From positions 1 through 64,000 of the forward strand of contig NZ_NNBL01000028.1 in the NCBI RefSeq assembly GCF_002803065.1: a stretch of DNA of 64,000 bases, read 5' to 3'. Both the position numbers and the translations under genes were made by a program. Below, one piece after another: positions 1 through 7,289 of the stretch (within the stretch, counting starts at the first letter, position 1; every line of letters starts with the position of its first letter). Source of the DNA: Streptomyces sp. CB01635. Lineage in GTDB: Bacteria > Actinomycetota > Actinomycetes > Streptomycetales > Streptomycetaceae. The notes under the pieces were generated by a model that was given only the letters and a program-made list of their open reading frames with translations, did not search any database and was not told the DNA's origin.

Positions 1-2
1 CC

Positions 3-2144
3 CACGAGGGCCGCCGGCCGGCCGCCCGCCCCGCCGCCCCCGCGGACCCCCGCGGGGCCCTGAGGCGCGCCTCCGACGCGCTCCCCGCACAACAGGGGCG
101 CCCCGGAGCGACCTCGTCCGCCGACGACGCCGATCCCGCGCGCCGAGGGCCCGCGTCGGGCGCCTCCGTACCGCGCGGTGCCGCGCCCGAGCACTCCGGA
201 GCCGCACCCGTACCCGAGCAGCCGCCACGTCGTGAGAGCGGTGGCGGTGGCGTGCCCGGGCGGCGCAAGCCCGGTTCCGCTTCCGGGGACGCCGACAGCG
301 CGCCCGAACACGCCCTGTCGGACGCCGGACCGGACGATCCCCACCGGCCGAGGCCCGTGCCCGACCGGCGGAGCGGACAGCCGCGCCCGCCGGGGACACC
401 CGTCCCGATGCGGCGGGACGGGGACCGGCTGCGCTTCGTGGGCGCCGCGACCCGGCGGATCGCCCGCGGGATAGACCTGGACGAGATCGTCATGGGCCTG
501 TGCCGCGCGTCCGTACCCACGTTCTCCGACGTGATCCTGGTCTATCTGCGGGACCCGCTGCCGGTCGGCGACGAGCGGCCCTCCGGGCCCGTCGTGCTGC
601 GGCTGCGCAGGACGGACCGGCTGCGCCTCATCGAGGAGGGCGCCGAGGATCCGGACACCGACGGCGGCGGACTCCTGACGATGGCGGCCGGCGCCGCCCA
701 GGGCGACCCCGTCACCGCCGAGCTGTGCGAGGTGCGGACCGGCGGCGCGCTGGCCGAGGTACTGCGGGGCGTACGGCCCGTGTTCGCGGACTCGCCCGCC
801 GCCCTGGCCGCGCTGCCGGAGCTGCTCGGCGACGACCCGGACCTCGGCCTGCCCACCGGGCAGCGGGCGATCCTCGCGCCGCTGCGCGGGCGCCGCCGGG
901 TCATCGGTGCGGCCGTCTTCCTGCGCCGCCCCGAACGCCACGCGTTCGAGAACGACGACCTGCTGGTCGCGGGGCAGCTCGCCACGCACAGCGCGCTCGG
1001 CATCGACAAGGCCGTCCTGTACGGCCGCGAGGCGTACATCGCCGACGAGCTCCAGCGCACGATGCTGCCCGAGACGCTGCCGCGGCCGACAGGCGTGCGC
1101 CTCGCGTCCCGGTATCTGCCGGCCGCGGAGACCGCGCGCGTGGGCGGCGACTGGTACGACGCGATTCCGCTGCCCGGCAGCCGCGTCGCCCTGGTCGTGG
1201 GTGACGTCATGGGCCACTCCATGACGTCCGCCGCGATCATGGGCCAGCTCCGTACGACCGCGCAGACCCTCGCCGGTCTCGACCTGCCGCCGCAGGAGGT
1301 CCTGCACCACTTGGACGAGCAGGCCCAGCGCCTCGGCAGCGACCGCATGGCGACCTGCCTGTACGCCGTCTACGACCCGGTCTCGCACCGCATCACCATC
1401 GCCAACGCGGGCCACCCGCCGCCGGTCCTGCTGCATCTGGGCGGCCGCGCCGAGGTGCTGCGCGTCCCGCCGGGCGCGCCGATCGGTGTCGGCGGGGTCG
1501 ACTTCGAGGCGGTCGAGCTGGACGCCCCGGCGGGCGCGACACTCCTCCTCTACACGGACGGTCTGGTCGAGTCGCGGCTGCGGGACGTGTGGACCGGGAT
1601 AGAGCAGCTGCGGGAGCGGCTCGCCGCGACGGCCCAGCTGACCGGACCGGACCATCCGCCGCCCCTTGAGGCGCTGTGCGACGAGGTCCTCGACATGCTC
1701 GGCCCGGGCGACCGGGACGACGACATCGCGCTGCTCGCGGCCCGGTTCGACGGGATCGCGCCGAGCGACGTCGCCTACTGGCTCCTCGACCCCGAGGACG
1801 CGGCGCCGGGCCGGGCCCGCCGCCTGGCGCGCAGCGCGCTCGCCCGGTGGGGCCTGGAGGAGCTGACGGACTCGGTGGAGCTCCTCGTCAGCGAGGTCGT
1901 GACGAACGCCGTGCGGTACGCGTCCCGGCCCGTCACGCTGCGCCTGCTGCGGACCGACGTGCTGCGCTGCGAGGTCGGCGACGACGTGCCACAGCTGCCG
2001 CGGCTGCGCCAGGCCCGCGCCACCGACGAGGGCGGGCGCGGCCTGTACCTGGTCAACAGGCTCGCGCGGCGCTGGGGTGCGACGCGGCTGAGCACCGGCA
2101 AGGTCGTGTGGTTCGAGCTGGCGCACGGGAACGGCACTGCCTGA
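3..2144 (+). CDS. GAF-SpoIIE phosphatase-HATPase protein, 5' end outside window
   Basis: A PP2C-type serine phosphatase joined to a GHKL anti-sigma-like ATPase, a layout that in Streptomyces signals through partner-switching anti-sigma circuits. Counting from GTG 252, a GAF-like region occupies about residues 60-270. SpoIIE follows with VGGDWYD (near 297), GDVMGHS, GHPPP, YTDGLVE and GDRDDDIALL. A HATPase_c_2 domain from about 510 has the N-box SEVVTNA and the glycine loop GGRGLYLV. The frame is open with GC-rich third positions back to base 3 and has no ATG or GTG between 3 and 252. So either GTG 252 is the start or, more likely, the gene begins upstream and the proline/alanine-rich head is a linker. 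Phosphatase identity is sure; substrate and start are not. Confidence 0.88.
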   Translation, partial: HEGRRPAARPAAPADPRGALRRASDALPAQQGRPGATSSADDADPARRGPASGASVPRGAAPEHSGAAPVPEQPPRRESGGGGVPGRRKPGSASGDADSAPEHALSDAGPDDPHRPRPVPDRRSGQPRPPGTPVPMRRDGDRLRFVGAATRRIARGIDLDEIVMGLCRASVPTFSDVILVYLRDPLPVGDERPSGPVVLRLRRTDRLRLIEEGAEDPDTDGGGLLTMAAGAAQGDPVTAELCEVRTGGALAEVLRGVRPVFADSPAALAALPELLGDDPDLGLPTGQRAILAPLRGRRRVIGAAVFLRRPERHAFENDDLLVAGQLATHSALGIDKAVLYGREAYIADELQRTMLPETLPRPTGVRLASRYLPAAETARVGGDWYDAIPLPGSRVALVVGDVMGHSMTSAAIMGQLRTTAQTLAGLDLPPQEVLHHLDEQAQRLGSDRMATCLYAVYDPVSHRITIANAGHPPPVLLHLGGRAEVLRVPPGAPIGVGGVDFEAVELDAPAGATLLLYTDGLVESRLRDVWTGIEQLRERLAATAQLTGPDHPPPLEALCDEVLDMLGPGDRDDDIALLAARFDGIAPSDVAYWLLDPEDAAPGRARRLARSALARWGLEELTDSVELLVSEVVTNAVRYASRPVTLRLLRTDVLRCEVGDDVPQLPRLRQARATDEGGRGLYLVNRLARRWGATRLSTGKVVWFELAHGNGTA

Positions 2145-2152
2145 GCCTGGAT

Positions 2153-2196
2153 ACGCGAGTGGGCCCGGAACCGTACGGTTCCGGGCCCACTCGCGT
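2153..2196. terminator. Perfect 44-bp palindrome, bidirectional terminator
   Basis: Two 22-bp arms are perfectly complementary with no spacer. It lies between the convergent SpoIIE and penicillin-binding protein genes, 8 bases after the first stop and 9 before the other, as expected for a shared terminator. There is no T-tract, which is usual in Streptomyces. Confidence 0.85.
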
Positions 2197-2205
2197 GCGT
2201 CACTG

Positions 2206-4482
2206 TCAGCCGGTGAGGCCGCGTGGTCTGTTGCTGCCCGAGTCGTCCGGGTTCTCCGGGATTCCGAAGGTCGGCGACGAGGGGTCCGTCGGGGGCGTGA
2301 CGCCGCCTGACGGCTCGTCGGTCGGCGGGGTGGTCTCCGGGCTCGACTCCGGGGTGCTCGGCGTCGTCGGCGGAGTGGACTCCGGGGTGCTCGGGGTGTT
2401 CTCCGGGGTGGACTCGGGGGCACTCGGGGTGTCCTGCGGGGTGGACGGCACCTCGACGGCCGCGCCCATGTCCGTGTCGAGGTCGAACTCGGCCGTGGGG
2501 CTGGTCGAGTTGAAGGTGTACTGGGCCCAGATGCGCGCCGGGAAGCTGCCGCCGTCGACGCGGGGCAGACCGCCGGCGCCCTTCATCGAGACGTGCGCGC
2601 CCGCCTCCGAGGTCTTCAGCGCGCCCTCGCCGAACAGGCCCACCGAGGTGACCAGATCCGGCGTGTAGCCGGTGAACCAGGCCGACTTGTTGTCGTCGGA
2701 GGTACCGGTCTTGCCCGCCACCTTCTGGCCGTCGCGGGCCGGGTTGTCACGCACCGAGGTCTTCGCCGTACCGTCGTCGACCACGCCGGTCAGGACGGAG
2801 GTGACCGAGTCCGCGGCGCCGCGGCTGATCACCTGGTTGCCGATCGCGTCCGGCAGCGGGACGTCCTGGCCCTGCTTGGACACGGACTTCACGATCTGCG
2901 GAGTGACCTGCTTGCCGTGGTTGTCGAGCGTCGCGTAGACACCGGCCATCTCCATCGGGCTCGCGCCCATGGTGCCCAGGGTCTGCGCCGGGTACGGCTT
3001 GAGGTCGGCGTCGTCCATGCCGAGCTTCTTGGCCGTCGCCATGACCTGGTCCATGCCGACGTCGACGCCCATCTGCGCGAAGACGGAGTTGATGGACTTG
3101 TTCATGGCGGTCTGCACGGTGACCGGGCCGTAGCTGTGGTCGTCCTCGTTCGGCGGGGCGAAGCCGACCTTCTGTCCGTCGCTGACGACCGGCCGCTTGT
3201 TGGTGCCGTCGTAGATCGTGCTCGCCTTGATCGACTGCCCGATCTGCGTCGTGGCGTTGTTCTCCAGGGCGGCCGCGAGGATCAGCGGCTTGAAGGTGGA
3301 GGCCGGCTGGTAGTCGGGGCGGGTCGCGTTGTTGACGTAGTGCTTGCTGAGCCCTTCACCGCCGTACAGCGCGAGGACCTTACCGGTCTTCGGGTCGACC
3401 GAGGCGGCACCGGCCTGCACCCGGGAGTCGGCCTTCTTGCTCTTCGGGTTCAGGTTGTCGGTCAACTGCTGCCTGACCGACTTCTCCAGCTGCTTCTGCT
3501 TCTTGCGGTCGATGTTGAGGGTGACCGTGTAGCCGCCCGCGTCGAACTGCGCCTCGGTGAGGTTCAGGTCCTTCATCACCTCGGCCTTGGCGGCGGTGTA
3601 GAGGTAGCCCTCCTGGCCCTCGAGCCCGGCGGCGGCCTTCGGCGCCTTCGGCTTGGGGAACGTCATGCCCTGGCGGTCGCTGGCGCTGAGCCAGTGCATG
3701 TCGACCATGTTGTCCAGGACGTAGTTCCAGCGGTCCACGGCCAGCTTCTTGCCGGTGTCCGAGGCGATGCCCCAGTCGTACTGGTTCGGGGCCTGGAGGA
3801 GCGCCGCGAGGTACGCGCCCTGCGCCACGGACAGATCCTTGGCGTCGACGTTGTAGTAGGCCTGGGCGGCGGCCTGGATGCCCCACGAACTGCGGCCGTA
3901 GAAGCTGGTGTTGATGTAGCCCGCGAGGATGTCTTCCTTGGACTTCTTGCGGTCCACCTTCAGCGAGATGACCAGTTCCTTCAGCTTGCGCGTGACGGTC
4001 TGGTCCTGCGTGAGGTAGTAGTTCTTCACGTACTGCTGGGTGATCGTCGAACCACCCTGCTTGCCCTTGCCGGTGACCGTGTTGATCACACCGCGGGCGG
4101 TGCCCTTCAGGTCGATGCCCTTGTCCTTGTAGAACGTCTTGTTCTCAGCGGCGACGAAGGTGTGCTGCACATCCGTGGGCACCTCGGAGAGATCGACGAT
4201 CTCGCGGTTGACCTGGCCGACACGGGCCATGGTCTTGCCGTCGCTGTACTTGTAGACGTTGCTCTGCCGCATCGCGTCCGGGTTGCCCTCGGGGACGTCG
4301 ATCACCATGTACAGCACGATGAACGCGCCCATGCAGAGGAGGCACAGGCCGAAGAGTGTGCCGAGGATCTTCTTCCAGGTGAAGAAGCGGCGTATACCCG
4401 TCCGCCGGGTGGACGAGCCCCCGCGCGCCGCCCGGCGCGCGCCGCCGCGCTGCCGTGCTCGTCTCTCGTCCGCTCGACCCAT
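2206..4482 (-). CDS. Bifunctional penicillin-binding protein (GT51 + transpeptidase)
   Basis: Class A PBP that polymerises lipid II and cross-links peptidoglycan outside the membrane. From ATG 4482 (758 aa): a basic cytoplasmic tail, one membrane helix at about 38-61, and a GT51 domain with ENKTFY (catalytic Glu113) and GGSTITQQ. The transpeptidase has active-site STFK (Ser395, Lys398), an SIN motif and KTGT (Lys591). The last ~80 residues are a Thr/Ser/Pro/Glu-rich tail of repeated TPxxTP-like steps. GTG 4536 is an alternative start in the same frame; ATG 4482 was preferred because GGAG-type sequences precede it and MGRxxERRxRQR is the usual beginning of Streptomyces homologues as I remember them. 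The gene stands alone and converges on the SpoIIE gene. Confidence 0.93.
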   Translation of the reverse strand: MGRADERRARQRGGARRAARGGSSTRRTGIRRFFTWKKILGTLFGLCLLCMGAFIVLYMVIDVPEGNPDAMRQSNVYKYSDGKTMARVGQVNREIVDLSEVPTDVQHTFVAAENKTFYKDKGIDLKGTARGVINTVTGKGKQGGSTITQQYVKNYYLTQDQTVTRKLKELVISLKVDRKKSKEDILAGYINTSFYGRSSWGIQAAAQAYYNVDAKDLSVAQGAYLAALLQAPNQYDWGIASDTGKKLAVDRWNYVLDNMVDMHWLSASDRQGMTFPKPKAPKAAAGLEGQEGYLYTAAKAEVMKDLNLTEAQFDAGGYTVTLNIDRKKQKQLEKSVRQQLTDNLNPKSKKADSRVQAGAASVDPKTGKVLALYGGEGLSKHYVNNATRPDYQPASTFKPLILAAALENNATTQIGQSIKASTIYDGTNKRPVVSDGQKVGFAPPNEDDHSYGPVTVQTAMNKSINSVFAQMGVDVGMDQVMATAKKLGMDDADLKPYPAQTLGTMGASPMEMAGVYATLDNHGKQVTPQIVKSVSKQGQDVPLPDAIGNQVISRGAADSVTSVLTGVVDDGTAKTSVRDNPARDGQKVAGKTGTSDDNKSAWFTGYTPDLVTSVGLFGEGALKTSEAGAHVSMKGAGGLPRVDGGSFPARIWAQYTFNSTSPTAEFDLDTDMGAAVEVPSTPQDTPSAPESTPENTPSTPESTPPTTPSTPESSPETTPPTDEPSGGVTPPTDPSSPTFGIPENPDDSGSNRPRGLTG

Positions 4483-4686
4483 GGCTCCCGTTACTCCGCT
4501 TCTAGTCGCTGACACGTCCGCGCGCACAGTGCGCACTTCACACTCATCGGTGCTGAATCAGCTCATGAAGCTAACACCGCACCTAAGGGCAAAAGGATGC
4601 CGATCCGGGCATTTCCGGACGTGACAATCAGCACCTGTCCCATGGGAACCGACGACCGAGAGGTGCAGATGGTTGCCGCACGCGAT

Positions 4687-4702
4687 AAAGTGATATCACT
4701 TT
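4687..4702. promoter_or_regulatory. 16-bp palindrome AAAGTGATATCACTTT, putative operator
   Basis: A perfect palindrome 50 bases before the SPFH gene and in the gap to the divergent PBP gene. It contains two overlapping, inverted copies of TATCACT. The heptad WATCACW is the known recognition unit of the ribbon-helix-helix omega repressor, and a ribbon-helix-helix protein is encoded in this operon, so autoregulation is a reasonable inference. Confidence 0.6.
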
Positions 4703-4751
4703 GCTAGACCTGGTTCGCGAGAACCGCCAGCTCACAGGAACGGGGACCCTT

Positions 4752-5696
4752 ATGTCCGAGACGGACACCACAGGCACGGACGCCACAGCCGACGCACCCG
4801 AGATGCCCAAGCCCCGCGTCAAGGAGGTCGTCGCTCACAGCATCGGCGGCGGGCTCGCCCTGCTGCTCGGCCTGCTCGGCCTCTTCGCGGGAGTCGCCCT
4901 CATCGCGACCGGCGCTTCGCTGTCGTCGGCGGGCGCGAAGGCGGGGCTGATCGTCCTCGGCGTCGTGGTCGCGATAGCCGCGTTCTTCGCGATGTGCGGG
5001 CTGAACATGGTGGCGCCGGGCGAGGCCCGCGTCGTCCAGCTCTTCGGCCGCTACCGGGGCACGATCCGCGAGGACGGCCTGCGCTGGGTGAACCCGCTGA
5101 CGTCCCGCACCAAGGTCTCGACCCGCGTACGCAACCACGAGACGGCCGTCCTCAAGGTCAACGACGCCTACGGCAACCCGATCGAGCTGGCCGCCGTCGT
5201 CGTGTGGCGCGTCGAGGACACCGCGCAGGCCACCTTCGAGGTCGACAACTTCCTGGAGTTCGTCGCCACGCAGACCGAGGCCGCCGTGCGGCACATCGCC
5301 ATCGAGTACCCCTACGACGCGCACGACGAGGCCGGCCTCTCGCTGCGCGGCAACGCCGAGGAGATCACCGAGAAGCTCGCCGTCGAGCTCCACGCGCGCG
5401 TGGAGACCGCGGGCGTGCAGATCATCGAGTCCCGGTTCACGCACCTCGCGTACGCCCCCGAGATCGCCTCGGCCATGCTCCAGCGCCAGCAGGCGGGCGC
5501 CGTGGTCGCCGCGCGGCGGCTCATCGTGGACGGCGCGGTCGGCATGGTCGAGGACGCGCTCGCCCGGATCACGGAGCAGGACTTCGTGGCGCTCGACGAG
5601 GAGCGCAAGGCGGCCATGGTCAGCAATCTGCTCGTGGTCCTGTGCGGCGACCGCGCGGCCCAGCCGGTCCTGAACACGGGAACGCTCTACCAGTGA
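4752..5696 (+). CDS. SPFH/band 7 (stomatin-prohibitin-like) membrane protein
   Basis: A 314-residue SPFH protein. A short acidic N-terminus is followed by two hydrophobic segments (about 30-54 and 62-85). The band 7 domain then starts at APGEARVVQLFGRYRGTIREDG and continues through KVSTRVRNHET and the alpha-helical QRQQAGAVVAARRLIVDGAVGMV stretch. Such proteins form membrane scaffolds or cages; a specific role is not known here. ATG 4752 is preferred over TTG 4701 because AGGAACGGGGA lies just before it. The downstream ribbon-helix-helix gene overlaps by four bases (GTGA), so the two are translationally coupled, which argues for a joint function or for regulation of this gene by its partner. 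Confidence 0.9.
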   Translation: MSETDTTGTDATADAPEMPKPRVKEVVAHSIGGGLALLLGLLGLFAGVALIATGASLSSAGAKAGLIVLGVVVAIAAFFAMCGLNMVAPGEARVVQLFGRYRGTIREDGLRWVNPLTSRTKVSTRVRNHETAVLKVNDAYGNPIELAAVVVWRVEDTAQATFEVDNFLEFVATQTEAAVRHIAIEYPYDAHDEAGLSLRGNAEEITEKLAVELHARVETAGVQIIESRFTHLAYAPEIASAMLQRQQAGAVVAARRLIVDGAVGMVEDALARITEQDFVALDEERKAAMVSNLLVVLCGDRAAQPVLNTGTLYQ

Positions 5697-5965
5697 GCCC
5701 CTCGGAAGAGGAGCGCGAGGGTCCTCCCGAGGGGCCCGCACGCCGGTCGCGGCCACAGCGCAAGCAGGTACTGCTGCGGCTCGACCCGCTCGTGTACGAC
5801 GCGCTCGCGCGGTGGGCCGGGGACGACCTGCGCTCGGCGAACGCGCAGATCGAGTTCCTGCTGCGGCGGGCTCTCGCGGAGGCCGGGCGGCTGCCCGGCT
5901 CTGCGGGACCGCTGCCGCGGCGGGGGCGGCCGCCCAAGGGATCGCAGGGCGACGAGGCGCAGTGA
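5693..5965 (+). CDS. Small ribbon-helix-helix (Arc/HicB-like) protein
   Basis: A 90-residue protein starting at GTG 5693, overlapping the SPFH stop codon as GTGA. The centre reads QVLLRLDPLVYDALARWAGDD then an amphipathic helix ending IEFLLRRAL: a beta strand followed by two helices, the fold of Arc/MetJ dimers. Both ends are charged, proline-rich and probably disordered. It is likely a DNA-binding protein and the best candidate to read the palindrome at 4687-4702. The family is often annotated as a HicB-type antitoxin, but I see no toxin next to it. Confidence 0.8.
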   Translation: MSPSEEEREGPPEGPARRSRPQRKQVLLRLDPLVYDALARWAGDDLRSANAQIEFLLRRALAEAGRLPGSAGPLPRRGRPPKGSQGDEAQ

Positions 5966-5997
5966 ACGGTCCGGGGCATGCGCCCCGGGCCGTTCAC
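5962..5997 (+). terminator. Hairpin terminator of the SPFH-RHH operon
   Basis: Sixteen-base arms (one G-T pair) around a four-base loop, beginning at the stop codon of the ribbon-helix-helix gene. It ends that operon before the PadR promoter. Confidence 0.8.
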
Positions 5998-6038
5998 GCT
6001 TCACCCCGAAGTCCTCCCGGAACCCCACCCCCGACCGG

Positions 6039-6071
6039 CTATACACACTACGTATACACGCTGTGTATAGT
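6039..6071 (+). promoter_or_regulatory. PadR operator and -10 element
   Basis: CTATACACA at 6039-6047 is mirrored by TGTGTATAG at 6062-6070 with a GTATAC palindrome between them. The right half contains TATAGT (6066-6071), a good -10 hexamer that lies 7 bases before the PadR ATG. Binding of the repressor here would block its own promoter, the standard wiring for PadR regulators. Confidence 0.75.
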
Positions 6072-6078
6072 GGCGCCC

Positions 6079-6606
6079 ATGTCCATCGGTCACACCCTTC
6101 TGGGACTTCTCGAGTCCGGGCCACGACACGGCTACGACCTCAAGCGCACTTTCGACGCCACCTTCGGGCACGACAAGCCGCTGCACTACGGACAGGTCTA
6201 CTCGACCATGTCCCGGCTCCTGAAGAACGGCCTGGTCGAGGTCGACGGGATCGAGGCCGGCGGCGGCCCGGAACGCAAGCGCTACGCCATCACCGACGCC
6301 GGCATCACCGATGTCCAGCGCTGGCTCGCCACCCCCGAGGCGCCCGAGCCCTACCTCCAGTCCGTCCTCTACACCAAGGTCGTCCTGGCGCTGCTCACCG
6401 AGCGCGACGCCGTCACGGTCCTGGACGCCCAGCGCGCGGAGCACCTGCGCATGATGCGCATCCTCACCGACCGCAAGCGCAAGGGCGACCTCGCCGACCA
6501 GCTGATCTGCGACCACGCCCTCTTCCACCTCGAAGCGGACCTGCGGTGGCTCGAACTCACCGCCGCACGCCTGGACAAGCTCGCCGCGGAGGTGCGCAAG
6601 CCATGA
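6079..6606 (+). CDS. PadR-family transcriptional regulator
   Basis: A 175-residue PadR regulator. The N-terminal winged helix (about 1-75) contains LLGLLESGPRHGYDLK, YGQVYSTMSRLLKNGLV and the wing GPERKRYAITDAG. The C-terminal half is the helical Vir_Cterm-type dimerisation region. There is no ribosome binding site and a TATAGT hexamer sits 7 bases upstream, so the mRNA is probably leaderless. It overlaps the ABC ATPase gene by ATGA. PadR proteins commonly control a neighbouring drug or peptide exporter, which fits the ABC-FtsX pair downstream. Confidence 0.92.
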   Translation: MSIGHTLLGLLESGPRHGYDLKRTFDATFGHDKPLHYGQVYSTMSRLLKNGLVEVDGIEAGGGPERKRYAITDAGITDVQRWLATPEAPEPYLQSVLYTKVVLALLTERDAVTVLDAQRAEHLRMMRILTDRKRKGDLADQLICDHALFHLEADLRWLELTAARLDKLAAEVRKP

Positions 6607-7289
6607 CCCCCGCCGGCTCCCTCCTGACCGCCGACGGTCTCCACAAGACCTACGGCGCCACCAAGGCGCTCAACGGCGCCGAGTTCTCCGTCCACCCCGG
6701 CGAGGTCGTCGCCGTCATGGGCCCCTCCGGCTCCGGCAAGTCGACTCTCCTGCACTGCCTCGCCGGCATCGTCCCGCCCGACGAAGGCGCCATCACCTAC
6801 GCGGGACAGAACCTCGCCACCATGTCCGACGCCGCACGCAGCGCCCTGCGCCGCAGCGACTTCGGCTTCGTCTTCCAGTTCGGCCAGCTCGTCCCCGAAC
6901 TCACCTGCCTGGAAAACGTCGCTCTGCCCCTGCGCCTCAACGGCGCCAGGCGCAAGGCCGCCGAGGCCACCGCCCGTACGTGGATGGAGCGCCTGGAGGT
7001 CGACGACCTCACCGGCAAGCGCCCCGGCGAGGTCTCCGGCGGCCAGGGCCAGCGCGTCGCCGTCGCCCGCGCCCTGGCCACCAGCCCCCGCGTCCTGTTC
7101 GCCGACGAGCCCACCGGCGCCCTCGACTCCCTCAACGGCGAGCGCGTCATGGAGCTGCTCACCGATGCCGCCCGGTCCACGAACGCCGCCGTCGTCCTCG
7201 TCACCCACGAAGCCCGCGTCGCCGCCTACTCGGACCGCGAGATCATCGTCCGTGACGGGAAGTCCCGCGACATGGAGCGCATCGCATGA
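6603..7289 (+). CDS. ABC transporter ATP-binding protein (MacB/LolD type)
   Basis: A 228-residue ATPase with Walker A GPSGSGKST (residues 40-48), Q-loop region FVFQFGQLVPELT, signature VSGGQGQRVAVARAL (about 145) and Walker B VLFADEPTGALD. The sequence and size match the MacB/LolD class that pairs with FtsX-type permeases. The start overlaps the PadR stop (ATGA) and its own stop overlaps the permease start (ATGA), so the three genes form one coupled operon. The substrate is unknown; export of a peptide, lipid or antibiotic-like compound is typical for such PadR-regulated pumps. Confidence 0.93.
   Translation: MTPAGSLLTADGLHKTYGATKALNGAEFSVHPGEVVAVMGPSGSGKSTLLHCLAGIVPPDEGAITYAGQNLATMSDAARSALRRSDFGFVFQFGQLVPELTCLENVALPLRLNGARRKAAEATARTWMERLEVDDLTGKRPGEVSGGQGQRVAVARALATSPRVLFADEPTGALDSLNGERVMELLTDAARSTNAAVVLVTHEARVAAYSDREIIVRDGKSRDMERIA

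Noticed and set aside
2593..4512. Long plus-strand open frame (639 codons) opposite the PBP gene
   Set aside because: Antisense shadow of a GC-rich gene; the minus frame holds all PBP motifs, the plus frame none.
5693..5965. Toxin-antitoxin pair with the ribbon-helix-helix protein as antitoxin
   Set aside because: No small toxin gene adjoins; the only partner is the SPFH protein.
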